NCBI RefSeq assembly: GCF_009724685.1
Contig: NZ_WMEF01000010.1
Coordinates: 111,763 to 175,762 of the forward strand
Direction of reading: 5' to 3'
DNA length: 64,000 bases
From: Lysinibacillus cavernae
Lineage (GTDB): Bacteria > Bacillota > Bacilli > Bacillales_A > Planococcaceae
Shown: piece by piece, positions 1-7,999 of the stretch
How the letters are laid out: each line of letters opens with the position of its first letter
How positions within the stretch are numbered: position 1 is the stretch's first letter
Made by a program: the position numbers and the translations under genes
Notes under the pieces: generated by a model
Told to the model about the DNA's origin: nothing
Seen by the model: only the letters and a program-made list of their open reading frames with translations
The model's database searches: none

Positions 1-1297
1 CGTTCAGCTGAATGCCCATCAAAAATAACTTCAAGCCTTCTTGCTGTGTAGCACCCAATCGTCCAACTGCTCCAAAATCGAGCAAGACTGGTGTGCCATC
101 TGTTTCATCAATGTGAATATTCCCTGGATGTGGGTCGGCATGAAAAATACCCGAGAATAGCATCTGTTCAAAAAAGGAATATAGTACCGTTCTTGCGAAT
201 TGTCTTCGATCAATAGATAAACGATTGAATTCAGATGCCCCTTCTGCCACGCTTCGTCCGCGAATATATTCCATCACTATCACATTTTCATTACTGTACG
301 CAGTATAAATCTTAGGAATTCTCACCTTATAATCACTTTTAACTAGCGCATTCTTCACCTGTAATGTATTACGTACCTCAATATCTAAATGGATTTCCTC
401 ACGTAGCCCATCTGCAAATCCACCAGCTAGCTCTCGAAAGCCTAATGACTCTGCCCACGTGGATTTGGTGGATAGCCAATTTGCAAATTCCTCTAAAATT
501 TCAAGATCATCGCGCATTATCCCTTTTACTTCAGGACGCAGTAGCTTGACTACAACATCATCATAATTTTTGAGTCGTGCTTTATGCACCTGACCGATAG
601 ATGCTGCTGCAATGGGCTCCATTTGAAAATGACTAAATATTTCAGTCATTGATTGCGGAAGAGAACCTTCTAAAATTTGAGCAACTTGCTCCGCTGGTAG
701 AGGCTTCACACGGTGTTGTAATCGTTCTAACTCATCTATAAAAATGGGTGAAAATAATTCTTTACGCGTAGAGAGCACTTGTCCGAATTTAATAAATAAC
801 CCACCGCATTGTTCTAACGTTGCTCGCAGTGCAATTGCAAGCTCTTTTTCATTTTCGCGTTGCCTCGCATATTTAATCGTTTGCACTACACCATTTGTTA
901 CTGCAATTTTTAACACCTGACGCAAACGCTTCTGCTGTCGCCAATAGCTACGCAGTCGTAATAGTAAAGATTTTTGACCGTTACGACGATCACCAGCTGT
1001 AATACCACTCGGATCAAATAGCTCAAAAACTAGATAAAGCAACATAGAAATCAGTAGCATACTACCAATCCAAATCAACGTGCTAACCTCTGTCACCGTT
1101 TGCATCATCGTTTCTGACATAAAGTCTGTATGGCGCAAATAAGAATACCAATAAACGAACGATGTTAGTGTCACACTAATAACGACAGATAACACTCTAC
1201 GAACAAAATTGATATTCGAGCCAATTAATCGTCCGCTAACAATATAAATCAAACCCGATACTATGAGGATTTGGATTAAAAATTTCAAAAAAATCAT
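1..1297 (-). CDS. ABC1/UbiB-family atypical kinase, C-terminal part beyond the window
   Basis: Reading leftward from an ATG at 1297 (preceded by AGGGGGTG) there is an open frame to the window edge, about 432 codons. Sequence shows three hydrophobic segments near residues 5-22, 34-50 and 70-92, then an ABC1 kinase domain: the Ala-rich nucleotide loop AAASIGQVHKA near residue 229, the HADPHPGN catalytic loop near 384 and DFGAVGRL near 404. The family (AarF/UbiB/COQ8) binds ATP and supports isoprenoid-lipid or quinone metabolism; the exact substrate in Firmicutes is unsettled. N-terminal membrane segments are notable, since most bacterial members carry them at the C terminus. The stop lies outside the window. 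Confidence 0.9.
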   Translation of the reverse strand, partial: MIFLKFLIQILIVSGLIYIVSGRLIGSNINFVRRVLSVVISVTLTSFVYWYSYLRHTDFMSETMMQTVTEVSTLIWIGSMLLISMLLYLVFELFDPSGITAGDRRNGQKSLLLRLRSYWRQQKRLRQVLKIAVTNGVVQTIKYARQRENEKELAIALRATLEQCGGLFIKFGQVLSTRKELFSPIFIDELERLQHRVKPLPAEQVAQILEGSLPQSMTEIFSHFQMEPIAAASIGQVHKARLKNYDDVVVKLLRPEVKGIMRDDLEILEEFANWLSTKSTWAESLGFRELAGGFADGLREEIHLDIEVRNTLQVKNALVKSDYKVRIPKIYTAYSNENVIVMEYIRGRSVAEGASEFNRLSIDRRQFARTVLYSFFEQMLFSGIFHADPHPGNIHIDETDGTPVLLDFGAVGRLGATQQEGLKLFLMGIQLN

Positions 1298-1476
1298 CAG
1301 TGTCACCCCCTGTACCATTTCCATTTCCTACTATAAGCTAGTATAGCAAATTTATGTATCAACTTTCTTTTACAAAGGTCATTTTAAACTACCTATGTGG
1401 GTCATAAAAAATTGGCTTTTAGTGGACTTCGTGAAACGTATAAATGAAATTTTACAAGGCTTCTTAACGAACACAA

Positions 1477-1503
1477 AAGGGATGCTGTCAGACAGCATCC
1501 CTT
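1477..1503 (-). terminator. intrinsic terminator after the cytochrome gene
   Basis: Perfect 13-bp arms (AAGGGATGCTGTC and its complement) with a minimal loop end right beside the tsdA-like stop. On the minus strand they are followed by a TTTTG-rich tract. Ends the cytochrome transcript. Confidence 0.8.
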
Positions 1504-1506
1504 CTA

Positions 1507-2457
1507 TTAATTTGTAGACAGTACTTTTTCCCAATCAATCGTACCATCTTTAATCTGTTCACGTTTTTCTTTATTTATAATGTCGTTTGGACGCCCGCCT
1601 TTTGGCCAGTCTTTATCATGGTTTGCCCACTCTGGTCGATCTTGCGATAAAATAAAGGCCGCTAAATCAGCAGCTTCCTGCTCTGTTAAAGTACCTGCTG
1701 TACCTATTGGCATATTATTTTGAATATAACCAGCCATTTTTGACATACGTGCCATGCCCGCTCCATCATTAAAGGAATCGTCCCCCCATAATGCTGGACC
1801 AGTATTTGCACCAGTACCAGAACCATCAGCAGCATGACATGCTATACAAGACTGTGCATACAGCTCCTCGCCATTTGCAACATCTGGGGTCGGAACATTT
1901 TTCATATCACTAGTACCTGCCCATTCGCGTTTTGCTCCAATCGGTACACCTTCAGAAATATATGCGAAGTATGCTACCATTGCCTCTAGCTCATCACTAT
2001 TCATTTCGAACTTTTTACCATTCATACTACGAACCATACAACCATTAATACGCTCTTCTATCGTAACAACACCACCTGAGCGTCCAATATATTGCGGATA
2101 ATTTGCCATTACCCCTACTAGGGAAGATGCTTGCTCATCATAGCCAGCTCCTGCATGGCAGCTTGTGCAAGATAATTGGTTCCCGACATATTCATCTGCC
2201 GCAACATGCGTGTTATTGACAAGCTCATGGCCGTATAATATGGCTTCTTTCATAGGTCCATCTGGTACTTCATCAATACTTGGCGGAGCATAGACAACTG
2301 ACTGAGCAGCTGCTGTTGTTGGTAATTGCGTCTGCACTGTCGCTTCTTTGTCACTCACATTCGAATCAACAGAAATTTTGTCACTGACAATTGTCCCAAC
2401 AAAAATTGCTCCTGCTAACAGTACTGTCCCTGCTACTCCTGCTACTAAAGGTTTCAT
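1507..2457 (-). CDS. tsdA: TsdA-like dihaem c-type cytochrome (thiosulfate dehydrogenase/tetrathionate reductase type)
   Basis: A 316-residue secreted, membrane-anchored dihaem cytochrome. One hydrophobic N-terminal segment (residues about 4-24) precedes two haem-binding motifs, CTSCH in the first domain and CIACH in the second. Between them a stretch with RINGC followed by RSMNGK and NSDEL matches the TsdA N-terminal domain, where a Cys acts as an unusual haem ligand; NMPIG offers a Met ligand in the second domain. Known TsdA enzymes join two thiosulfates into tetrathionate, or run in reverse. The gene has its own leader containing a CstR-type box (2463-2478) and its own terminator, so it is probably a separate unit in the same sulfur regulon as the operon upstream. 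A generic cytochrome c role is the alternative. Confidence 0.78.
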   Translation of the reverse strand: MKPLVAGVAGTVLLAGAIFVGTIVSDKISVDSNVSDKEATVQTQLPTTAAAQSVVYAPPSIDEVPDGPMKEAILYGHELVNNTHVAADEYVGNQLSCTSCHAGAGYDEQASSLVGVMANYPQYIGRSGGVVTIEERINGCMVRSMNGKKFEMNSDELEAMVAYFAYISEGVPIGAKREWAGTSDMKNVPTPDVANGEELYAQSCIACHAADGSGTGANTGPALWGDDSFNDGAGMARMSKMAGYIQNNMPIGTAGTLTEQEAADLAAFILSQDRPEWANHDKDWPKGGRPNDIINKEKREQIKDGTIDWEKVLSTN

Positions 2458-2462
2458 CTATA

Positions 2463-2478
2463 ATACCCCCCTTTGTAT
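2463..2478. promoter_or_regulatory. candidate CstR operator upstream of the cytochrome
   Basis: ATACCCCCCTTTGTAT, 16 bp, one base off the ATACC-N6-GGTAT pattern found four more times around the sulfur operon. It overlaps the ribosome-binding region of the cytochrome gene. Inference from pattern only. Confidence 0.5.
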
Positions 2479-2650
2479 CTTCCCTTATATTTTAGCAACA
2501 TAACAATTAATTGGATGTGATTTTTCTCACACATCCATAAATTAGAACCATTAAGATGATATAAATGGTTAAATTAACCATTTATTTTTGTGCTATAACA
2601 CAAAAAACAAGACTTAATACCTCTTGTAGTATATATCCATTTCTGATTAA

Positions 2651-2686
2651 AAAGGTGTCGAGCACTATTATGCACTCGACACCTTT
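2651..2686 (-). terminator. terminator of the sulfur operon
   Basis: Arms AAAGGTGTCGAG and CTCGACACCTTT are perfectly complementary around a 12-base loop, just beyond the stop of the FrnE-like gene. A T-rich run follows on the minus strand. Separates the operon from the cytochrome gene. Confidence 0.8.
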
Positions 2687-2694
2687 AAAACGTT

Positions 2695-3399
2695 CTATAG
2701 TTTACATTCCCCATTAGCACATACAGCCTCACCTTTACCAATTAGCTCAACTGTTGGTTGTATACCTGCTATTTCTGCAGCTTGATGTAAAGTTCGCACA
2801 AACACTTCATTTGGCTCTGCACCTTTAATGCCATAACGGTTTTCAAACACAAAGAATGGCACACTTTGCACACCAAGTTGCTGTGCGTCATAACGATCTT
2901 GTTCTAACGCTACACTAAAATCATCAGATGCTAAAATAACTCTGGCCTCTTCTATATCTAAATCTAATTGTGCTATAACTTTTAATAAAAAAGCGTCCTT
3001 GTTCAAATCCTCTCCAGATACAAAATAACCAGCCATTAATGCTTCCGTATAAGCCGATTCTTTGCCAAATTGCTGAGTCCATTTCGCTAATCGGTGCGCT
3101 TTTTCTGTATGCGCTGTTGTCATACTTCCAAAATCATAGCGCAAACCAACATCCGCTGCTCTCATGGCTATGCCCTTGGTCATCCCTTTCACTTCATCAA
3201 GTGTTGCATTATATTTTGTAGCTAACCCTTCATAAAAGGTTGGAGCATTTTCTTTCGGTGTATCTTGACCTATTTGGTATGCCTTATATTCAATTTCTAC
3301 TTGTCCTTTATAGCCAGCAATCTCAATTGCTCGTTCCAGTTCTCGCTTGCCAATATAACAAAACGGACAGGTAAAATCAGAGAAAACTTCAATTTTCAT
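2695..3399 (-). CDS. FrnE-like DsbA-family oxidoreductase
   Basis: 234 residues, the usual length for the FrnE branch of DsbA-like proteins, with the active-site CPFC at residues 11-14 inside a thioredoxin fold, a cis-Pro region (VQSVPFF), and a C-terminal CANGEC pair typical of FrnE. No signal peptide, so a cytoplasmic thiol-disulfide oxidoreductase. It follows the TauE/SafE gene by 13 bases with a good TAGGAGGA site, so it is the last gene of the sulfur operon. A job in handling persulfidated or oxidised thiols is an inference from context; DsbA-like isomerase activity on other substrates is possible. Confidence 0.82.
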   Translation of the reverse strand: MKIEVFSDFTCPFCYIGKRELERAIEIAGYKGQVEIEYKAYQIGQDTPKENAPTFYEGLATKYNATLDEVKGMTKGIAMRAADVGLRYDFGSMTTAHTEKAHRLAKWTQQFGKESAYTEALMAGYFVSGEDLNKDAFLLKVIAQLDLDIEEARVILASDDFSVALEQDRYDAQQLGVQSVPFFVFENRYGIKGAEPNEVFVRTLHQAAEIAGIQPTVELIGKGEAVCANGECKL

Positions 3400-3412
3400 T
3401 GCTATAGTCCTC

Positions 3413-4189
3413 CTATAGTATATCCACCCAAATTTTAATAGCAGTTGCTAAGATAAGCACCGCTAATATCCCTTGTAAGAACTTTGTATTTAATTTTTTC
3501 CCTGCTCTCGCACCAAGAGGAGCCGCTAGAAGACTAGCTACAATCAAGATGAGCGCTGGATAATAATCAACTTGTCCAGTCATTAATTTTCCAATGGTGC
3601 CTCCTATTGAGGAGATAAAAGTGATGGCAAGACTTGACGCAATGGTCATACGCGTTGGAATTCCTAAGACAACTAGCATAATTGGTACTAATAGGAAGCC
3701 GCCAGCTGCCCCCACAATCCCTGAACCGGCTCCAACAAATAATGCTACTATGACTGCAAGTGGTTTATTAAAGGTAACCTCCTGCATTGGTTTATCATCA
3801 ATTTGCTTTTTCGGGATGAACATCATGACCGCGGCAATCAACGCAAGGATACCATAGACAATGTTAATGCCAGACTCTGATAAAAATTTTGAGCCAAAGC
3901 TACCTACAAAGCTTCCTGTTAATATAGCGCTACCCATATAAATAATGAGTGATTTATTTAAATACCCACCTTTGCGATATACCCATACACCTGCAAGGGA
4001 GGCAAAAAGTACTTGAAGTGCACTAATTCCTGACACCTCATGCGCTGAAAAAGCAGCAAAACCTAATAATGGCGGAATATATAATAACATTGGAAAATTA
4101 ATAATAGCGCCGCCTATACCTAGCATGCCTGATACAAACGAACCGATAAAACCAATAAGTAAAATGGTTAAGATCCATGCAATATCCAT
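3413..4189 (-). CDS. yrkJ: TauE/SafE-family sulfite/organosulfonate exporter, YrkJ-like
   Basis: About 258 residues with some eight membrane segments and the two repeated glycine-rich halves of TauE/SafE ([16 protein letters not shown] near the start, [13 protein letters not shown] in the second half). The family exports sulfite, sulfoacetate or related anions. The ATG at 4189 is chosen because AAGAAGGA sits correctly before it; an in-frame upstream codon adds only 11 residues and lacks a site. It lies between a TusA gene and a FrnE-like gene in the CstR operon, so it probably removes sulfite or thiosulfate made by persulfide oxidation. Confidence 0.85.
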   Translation of the reverse strand: MDIAWILTILLIGFIGSFVSGMLGIGGAIINFPMLLYIPPLLGFAAFSAHEVSGISALQVLFASLAGVWVYRKGGYLNKSLIIYMGSAILTGSFVGSFGSKFLSESGINIVYGILALIAAVMMFIPKKQIDDKPMQEVTFNKPLAVIVALFVGAGSGIVGAAGGFLLVPIMLVVLGIPTRMTIASSLAITFISSIGGTIGKLMTGQVDYYPALILIVASLLAAPLGARAGKKLNTKFLQGILAVLILATAIKIWVDIL

Positions 4190-4269
4190 TTCTTTATCCT
4201 TCTTTCCAGCTACAATAAACAAAGAGCAAGGAGGGATGTTCTACCTTAATAGACAACCCTCAATTCACT

Positions 4270-4497
4270 CTATACTTTCTGAATTAAAAATGTAATGACG
4301 CCAGCAGCTTCGGATTGGTATAAAATTATATGACCCCTAGCTTTTGCCCAAGCAGGAATATCCGCTAAAGCTCCTTTATCTGTCACCTGAACTTCTAAAA
4401 CTTCTCCTGTATTTAATGTATCCATTGCTTTTTTTGTTTTCACAATAGGCATTGGACACGACAGCCCTTTTGCATCTAGTTGTAATTTTGACTTCAT
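4270..4497 (-). CDS. yrkI: TusA-family sulfur carrier, YrkI-like
   Basis: 75 residues beginning at an ATG preceded by AAGGAG with 7-base spacing; a GTG six codons upstream would place that site inside the gene and is rejected. The protein holds the diagnostic GLSCPMPIVKTKKAM motif, whose Cys carries persulfide sulfur in TusA proteins. It lies 94 bases beyond the rhodanese-metallohydrolase gene in the same operon. Likely role: soluble acceptor passing sulfane sulfur between the rhodanese and dioxygenase modules. The length matches B. subtilis YrkI. Confidence 0.88.
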   Translation of the reverse strand: MKSKLQLDAKGLSCPMPIVKTKKAMDTLNTGEVLEVQVTDKGALADIPAWAKARGHIILYQSEAAGVITFLIQKV

Positions 4498-4591
4498 AGT
4501 AATCTCCTTCGACACGGCAAAGGTTGTAAGCGATTTGCCGGTTCTTCTATTCGTTTCATGAAGGATAAGCCGCCTTCACTTTAGCACTTTC

Positions 4592-5719
4592 TTATCGAAC
4601 TGCACAGCGATTAGGTCCGATTTCCATTTCTGTTTGTTCATCTGGTGCAGGTGCTATTTTCCCCATGTTCACCTTACGAATTTCTTGATAGGCATTTGGT
4701 TGAGGAGGAAGTTGATCTGTCACCACACGTCTAAATTCTTCTTCATCTTGAACATTCAAGCCATGGTTTTGTCCAAATAGAACGCCGAGTGGTTTCGCAA
4801 CTGTTCCATCTTCATTGAGCTCATCAATAATCATAAAATGTGCAGGTAATACAATGAGTTCATGAGACAATTCTCGATAGCGTTTGTATAGTGTATCTCG
4901 TAAATCACCCACCCAATCTTCTGCAAGACCTGCTAAATCAGGACGTCCGATGGAATCGATAAATAAAATATCGCCCGTTAATAAAAATTTACTGTCAACA
5001 ACGAATGATGTAGAGCCAATTGTATGTCCAGGGGAATATAAGGCCCCTACTTCTATTTTAGTGGTACCAATTTGAACGGTTGTGCCATCAACTAAAGGTG
5101 TATAATGAAACACTACTTCTTCTGCGTCTTTAGGAGGTAGATAGTAGGTTGCACCAGTTGACTCTGCTATGTGACGCCCACCTGAAATATGGTCGGCATG
5201 TAAATGAGTATCAAACACGTGTTTAATTTCAACGTTCTTTTGTTCCGCAAAGCTTGTAAATATTTCTGTAAAACGAACTGCATCGATGACAGCTGCTTCA
5301 CCTTTGGATATAACCATATATGAAAGGCAGCCCTTTCCTAAACGAACAAATTGATAAAGCTCGCCACCACCTGTTAAATCGCCAACTTTAATCGGCTCCA
5401 GATATTCACTCCAAGATTTCATGCCTCCCGCTAAATAAGCGACATCATGACCTGCATCGGATAACATTTCAGCGATCATTAATGATGACCCTTCTTTTGC
5501 ACAAACAACTAATACTTCTTTATTAGTTGGGATTTTCGGTAAAATTTCCTCGATACCATCTAACAGCTCAAAATATGGTATATTTAGGTACTTGAAACGA
5601 CGACCATCGATTTTCCAGTCTTCGAATGCATCTGCATTACGAACATCTAAAATAAACAATTCTTCATTGTTAATAACCTTTTTAGCCACTTGTGATGCGT
5701 TCCATTTCTGAATTGACAC
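4592..5719 (-). CDS. yrkH: rhodanese-metallo-beta-lactamase fusion (persulfide dioxygenase type), YrkH/CstB-like
   Basis: 375 residues. The N-terminal rhodanese domain (about 1-110) ends its active-site loop as CAKEGSS. The remainder is a metallo-beta-lactamase fold with THLHADH, a later TGD, and a PAH metal site, the arrangement of ETHE1-like persulfide dioxygenases that oxidise low-molecular-weight persulfides to sulfite and thiosulfate. The GTG at 5719 is preferred: GGGGGT lies seven bases before it, whereas the ATG two codons upstream is almost touching it, and YrkH homologues begin here. A CstR-type box covers the region just upstream. The domain order (rhodanese first) differs from S. 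aureus CstB. Confidence 0.88.
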   Translation of the reverse strand: MSIQKWNASQVAKKVINNEELFILDVRNADAFEDWKIDGRRFKYLNIPYFELLDGIEEILPKIPTNKEVLVVCAKEGSSLMIAEMLSDAGHDVAYLAGGMKSWSEYLEPIKVGDLTGGGELYQFVRLGKGCLSYMVISKGEAAVIDAVRFTEIFTSFAEQKNVEIKHVFDTHLHADHISGGRHIAESTGATYYLPPKDAEEVVFHYTPLVDGTTVQIGTTKIEVGALYSPGHTIGSTSFVVDSKFLLTGDILFIDSIGRPDLAGLAEDWVGDLRDTLYKRYRELSHELIVLPAHFMIIDELNEDGTVAKPLGVLFGQNHGLNVQDEEEFRRVVTDQLPPQPNAYQEIRKVNMGKIAPAPDEQTEMEIGPNRCAVR

Positions 5720-5724
5720 AAACA

Positions 5725-5740
5725 TTACCCCCGTAGGTAT
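5725..5740. promoter_or_regulatory. candidate CstR operator inside the operon
   Basis: TTACCCCCGTAGGTAT, 16 bp, 9 of 10 half-site bases of ATACC-N6-GGTAT. It lies directly before the yrkH start and overlaps its ribosome-binding site, suggesting an internal repressible promoter or a direct block of elongation. Confidence 0.5.
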
Positions 5741-5800
5741 GATTTCAATGTATTTTATAGCGGAGAGCGATAATAACTCTCCGCATTCATAAGACACTCG

Positions 5801-6196
5801 TTAGAAAGTCAGTGATGGTGCTGCATCTTTTGCAAATTCTAGGAACGTTACGGCGCCCCCCACTTCAATTCCTTCAATAAAGTCACCAGTCGATAAACCC
5901 ATTACATCCATTGTCATTTGACAGGCAATAAATTTCACACCTAGTTCCTGCGCCATTTCCACCAGTTGAGGAATCGCTGGAACATTCGCTTTCGCAAAAC
6001 CTGCTGCAAAATGCTCTGCTCCAGCAGGCATCGGCAATGCGTGCATACCTTGCTTATGAATGAAATTCAAACCTTCAAACGTAAAGAAAATCGCTACTTC
6101 CTTCTCTGAAGCTGCCGCAGCCGTCGCGATATTAAACACCTTATATGCATCAAATAAACCACCGTTACTTGCAATGATTGCAACTTTGTTTGACAT
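5801..6196 (-). CDS. yrkE: DsrE/DsrF-like sulfur-relay protein, YrkE-like
   Basis: 131 residues of the DsrE-like fold: a beta-alpha N terminus (NKVAIIASNGGLFDAYKVF), an Ala-rich helix, and a conserved Cys in FIACQMTMDVMGL, the residue that carries persulfide in this family. Good TTGGAGGT site before the ATG. It sits 16 bases after the TusA-rhodanese fusion and before the rhodanese-metallohydrolase, so it probably works as a sulfur-transfer partner in the CstR operon. No membrane segment. Confidence 0.85.
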   Translation of the reverse strand: MSNKVAIIASNGGLFDAYKVFNIATAAAASEKEVAIFFTFEGLNFIHKQGMHALPMPAGAEHFAAGFAKANVPAIPQLVEMAQELGVKFIACQMTMDVMGLSTGDFIEGIEVGGAVTFLEFAKDAAPSLTF

Positions 6197-6212
6197 AATA
6201 AAATACCTCCAA

Positions 6213-6761
6213 TTAAATGTTTTTTGTTAGATCGCCCTTCCAAGATGTCATTCCTGGTAAGACGTTAAAGACCCTTGTAAAACCATGTGAAGCCAGCTTC
6301 TGTGCAGCCATATCACTACGTTTTCCAGTGCGACAGATGACATAAATCTCCCGCTCTTTATCGAGCTCCGAAAGACGTGCTTCCAGTTGGCCCATCGGAA
6401 TAGATTTTGCTCCGGCTATATGACCGAAAGCGAATTCTGCTTCCTCACGAACATCAAGAATAAGTCCTTCACTACTGGTAATCAGTTCTAAATCAATTGT
6501 TTGATCAAACATAGTTTCCTCTATTCGATCGTTCGAACATTTACGAATATAATGTTTAAGCACACCTTCAGTTTCTAATGTGCCAACATATTGGTGACCT
6601 ACAGTTTCAGCCCATGCAGCTATATCAGCTTTGGATCCTTTATCTGTCGCAGATACTTCTAAAATTTGACCATCTACTAAATCTGCCATCACCTTTTTCG
6701 TTTTCACTATCGGCATTGGGCATGAAAGCCCCTTGGCATCGAGCTGGAAATCTGCCTTCAT
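6213..6761 (-). CDS. yrkF: TusA-rhodanese fusion sulfurtransferase, YrkF/CstA-like
   Basis: 182 residues in two domains. Residues 1-75 are TusA-like with the CPMPIVKTKK motif. Residues about 88-182 are a rhodanese with active-site loop CRTGKRS. The fusion puts a sulfur donor and acceptor in one chain and corresponds to B. subtilis YrkF; S. aureus CstA is a related multidomain sulfurtransferase. A perfect ATACC-N6-GGTAT box (6780-6795) lies 19 bases upstream, so transcription or re-initiation is probably CstR-controlled. Cytoplasmic. Confidence 0.88.
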   Translation of the reverse strand: MKADFQLDAKGLSCPMPIVKTKKVMADLVDGQILEVSATDKGSKADIAAWAETVGHQYVGTLETEGVLKHYIRKCSNDRIEETMFDQTIDLELITSSEGLILDVREEAEFAFGHIAGAKSIPMGQLEARLSELDKEREIYVICRTGKRSDMAAQKLASHGFTRVFNVLPGMTSWKGDLTKNI

Positions 6762-6779
6762 ACGCTTAACAATCCCTTC

Positions 6780-6795
6780 ATACCTATATGGGTAT
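6780..6795. promoter_or_regulatory. CstR operator upstream of yrkF
   Basis: ATACCTATATGGGTAT, perfect inverted half-sites with the 6-base spacer of CsoR/CstR-type operators. Located in the 69-base gap between a rhodanese gene and yrkF. Confidence 0.68.
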
Positions 6796-6830
6796 TATTT
6801 TTAACAAAAAAATATAGATCGAATCTATTT

Positions 6831-7124
6831 CTATACTTGCCACTCCCAAGCTAGCATACCTCCAATCATATTCGATACATCAAAGCCATTATTTTCTAAT
6901 AGTTGAGTAGCTCTTCCGCTACGGGCACCTGATCGACAAACTATAATATAGTGTTCATTTTTATTTAAATCTTGCATTCGAAACTCTATCAAGCCAAGAG
7001 GAATATGCAGGACACCAGGAATATGTCCAGCCTCTACTTCATCTACCTCTCGAACATCGATAAGATTTAACCTTTCTCCTCGCTCTAGGGCTTGTTGTAC
7101 TTCTTTTGTTGTAATTTCTTTCAT
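6831..7124 (-). CDS. single-domain rhodanese
   Basis: 97 residues, a minimal rhodanese fold with active-site loop CRSGARS near residue 63 and the preceding EDIRAGHIPG-type signature in the form EVEAGHIPGVLHIPLG. Excellent TAGGAGGAGA site. Eleven bases separate it from the upstream membrane-anchored rhodanese, so the two are co-transcribed. It probably moves sulfane sulfur between thiosulfate or persulfides and the TusA/DsrE proteins of the operon. B. subtilis yrkG may not be its counterpart, so no symbol is given. Confidence 0.88.
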   Translation of the reverse strand: MKEITTKEVQQALERGERLNLIDVREVDEVEAGHIPGVLHIPLGLIEFRMQDLNKNEHYIIVCRSGARSGRATQLLENNGFDVSNMIGGMLAWEWQV

Positions 7125-7135
7125 GTTTTCTCCTC

Positions 7136-7477
7136 CTAAAAAGCGCTCATTCCACCACGAACATTAATAATACGCTCAAAGCCTTGCTTTTTCAGTTGCT
7201 TACATGCCTGACTACTACGCATACCACTTTGACAAATCACGATAATTTCTTTATCCTTTGGAAGTTTATCGAAGCTCGATCCGAGTGGAATATTTTTAAA
7301 TTGCGGGATATGACGTCCTTTATATTCAGCAGGCGTGCGTACATCGATAAATACCTTATCCTTATCATTCAGCAAGTTTTTTAATTGTGCTACTGAGATT
7401 GACTGAACGCCTTTTGTTGGTTTCATTCGCCAAATGAAAAATGCTGCGATAATCGCAATAATAAACCATGTTTCCAT
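7136..7477 (-). CDS. membrane-anchored rhodanese
   Basis: 113 residues. Residues 2-18 (ETWFIIAIIAAFFIWRM) form one membrane segment; the remainder is a rhodanese domain with FIDVRTPAEYKGRHIP and active-site loop CQSGMRS. First structural gene after the regulator, with AGGAGGG before the ATG and a CstR-like box upstream. The short anchor would hold the domain at the inner face of the membrane. Good fit for early capture of thiosulfate or polysulfide sulfur; the substrate is inferred. Confidence 0.87.
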   Translation of the reverse strand: METWFIIAIIAAFFIWRMKPTKGVQSISVAQLKNLLNDKDKVFIDVRTPAEYKGRHIPQFKNIPLGSSFDKLPKDKEIIVICQSGMRSSQACKQLKKQGFERIINVRGGMSAF

Positions 7478-7497
7478 ACTATCCCTCCTCCTTTTTT

Positions 7498-7513
7498 ATA
7501 CGTTTTAGGGTAT
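7498..7513. promoter_or_regulatory. candidate CstR operator between cstR and the rhodaneses
   Basis: ATACGTTTTAGGGTAT, one mismatch to ATACC-N6-GGTAT, in the 42-base gap after the regulator stop. It could give the structural genes their own repressed promoter. Confidence 0.5.
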
Positions 7514-7519
7514 ATTAAA

Positions 7520-7780
7520 TTATCGGCTTTTCACAACCAAATCCATCGCCTCTTGGATAGCAACATTCATTTTTTCAGTGTCACCTTCAGCAGTTGAAAT
7601 ACAATCCAATAAATTATCACTAACAATAACACCTATCGTCCGATCCACCGCGGAACGTACGGCAGACAGCTGTGTAATTACATCTTTACAGTTTTGACCT
7701 TCTTCCATCATGCGTAAAATGCCTCGCAATTGACCTTCCATTCGTTTCACACGATTTGCTGTTTTAGAATCATAAGCCAT
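7520..7780 (-). CDS. cstR: CstR-type persulfide-sensing repressor (CsoR family), YrkD-like
   Basis: 86 residues from the ATG at 7780 (GAGGGG before it); a TTG ten codons upstream lacks a site. All-helical CsoR/DUF156 fold. Cys31 (in NCKDVITQL) and Cys60 (in NLLDC) are both present, while the copper-ligand His of CsoR, four residues before the second Cys, is Asn56. That pattern separates the persulfide sensor CstR from the copper sensor CsoR. Known CstR proteins release DNA when the two Cys become linked by sulfur. The gene stands first in the sulfur operon behind a perfect operator, so it is probably autoregulated. Confidence 0.9.
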   Translation of the reverse strand: MAYDSKTANRVKRMEGQLRGILRMMEEGQNCKDVITQLSAVRSAVDRTIGVIVSDNLLDCISTAEGDTEKMNVAIQEAMDLVVKSR

Positions 7781-7835
7781 TCTGTTTACGCCCCTCTCAA
7801 AACGATTCAATGAACCTGCTTACGAGATTTATAAT

Positions 7836-7851
7836 ATACCCCATTAGGTAT
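7836..7851. promoter_or_regulatory. CstR operator at the head of the sulfur operon
   Basis: ATACCCCATTAGGTAT, perfect half-sites with a 6-base spacer, 56 bases before the cstR start. Best placed as the primary autoregulatory operator. Confidence 0.7.
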
Positions 7852-7949
7852 ATTGTCAACACGAAAGCTTCTACTCTTTTTTCTTAGATTTTTTCTATCC
7901 GTCAGTAATTATTGTTTATCCATCACTTCTCTTCACTTTTCCGCTGCAC

Positions 7950-7988
7950 AAAAAAATCCCTGCTACGAGACATAACTCGTAACAGGGA
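7950..7988 (-). terminator. terminator of hmp
   Basis: Arms TCCCTGCTACGAG and CTCGTAACAGGGA (one G-T pair) around a 6-base loop, followed on the minus strand by a run of T. Confidence 0.85.
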
Positions 7989-7999
7989 AATTTATTAGT

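Noticed and set aside
7520..7780. Copper regulator CsoR
   Set aside because: The copper-binding His is Asn56 and no copper gene is near; CstR fits better.
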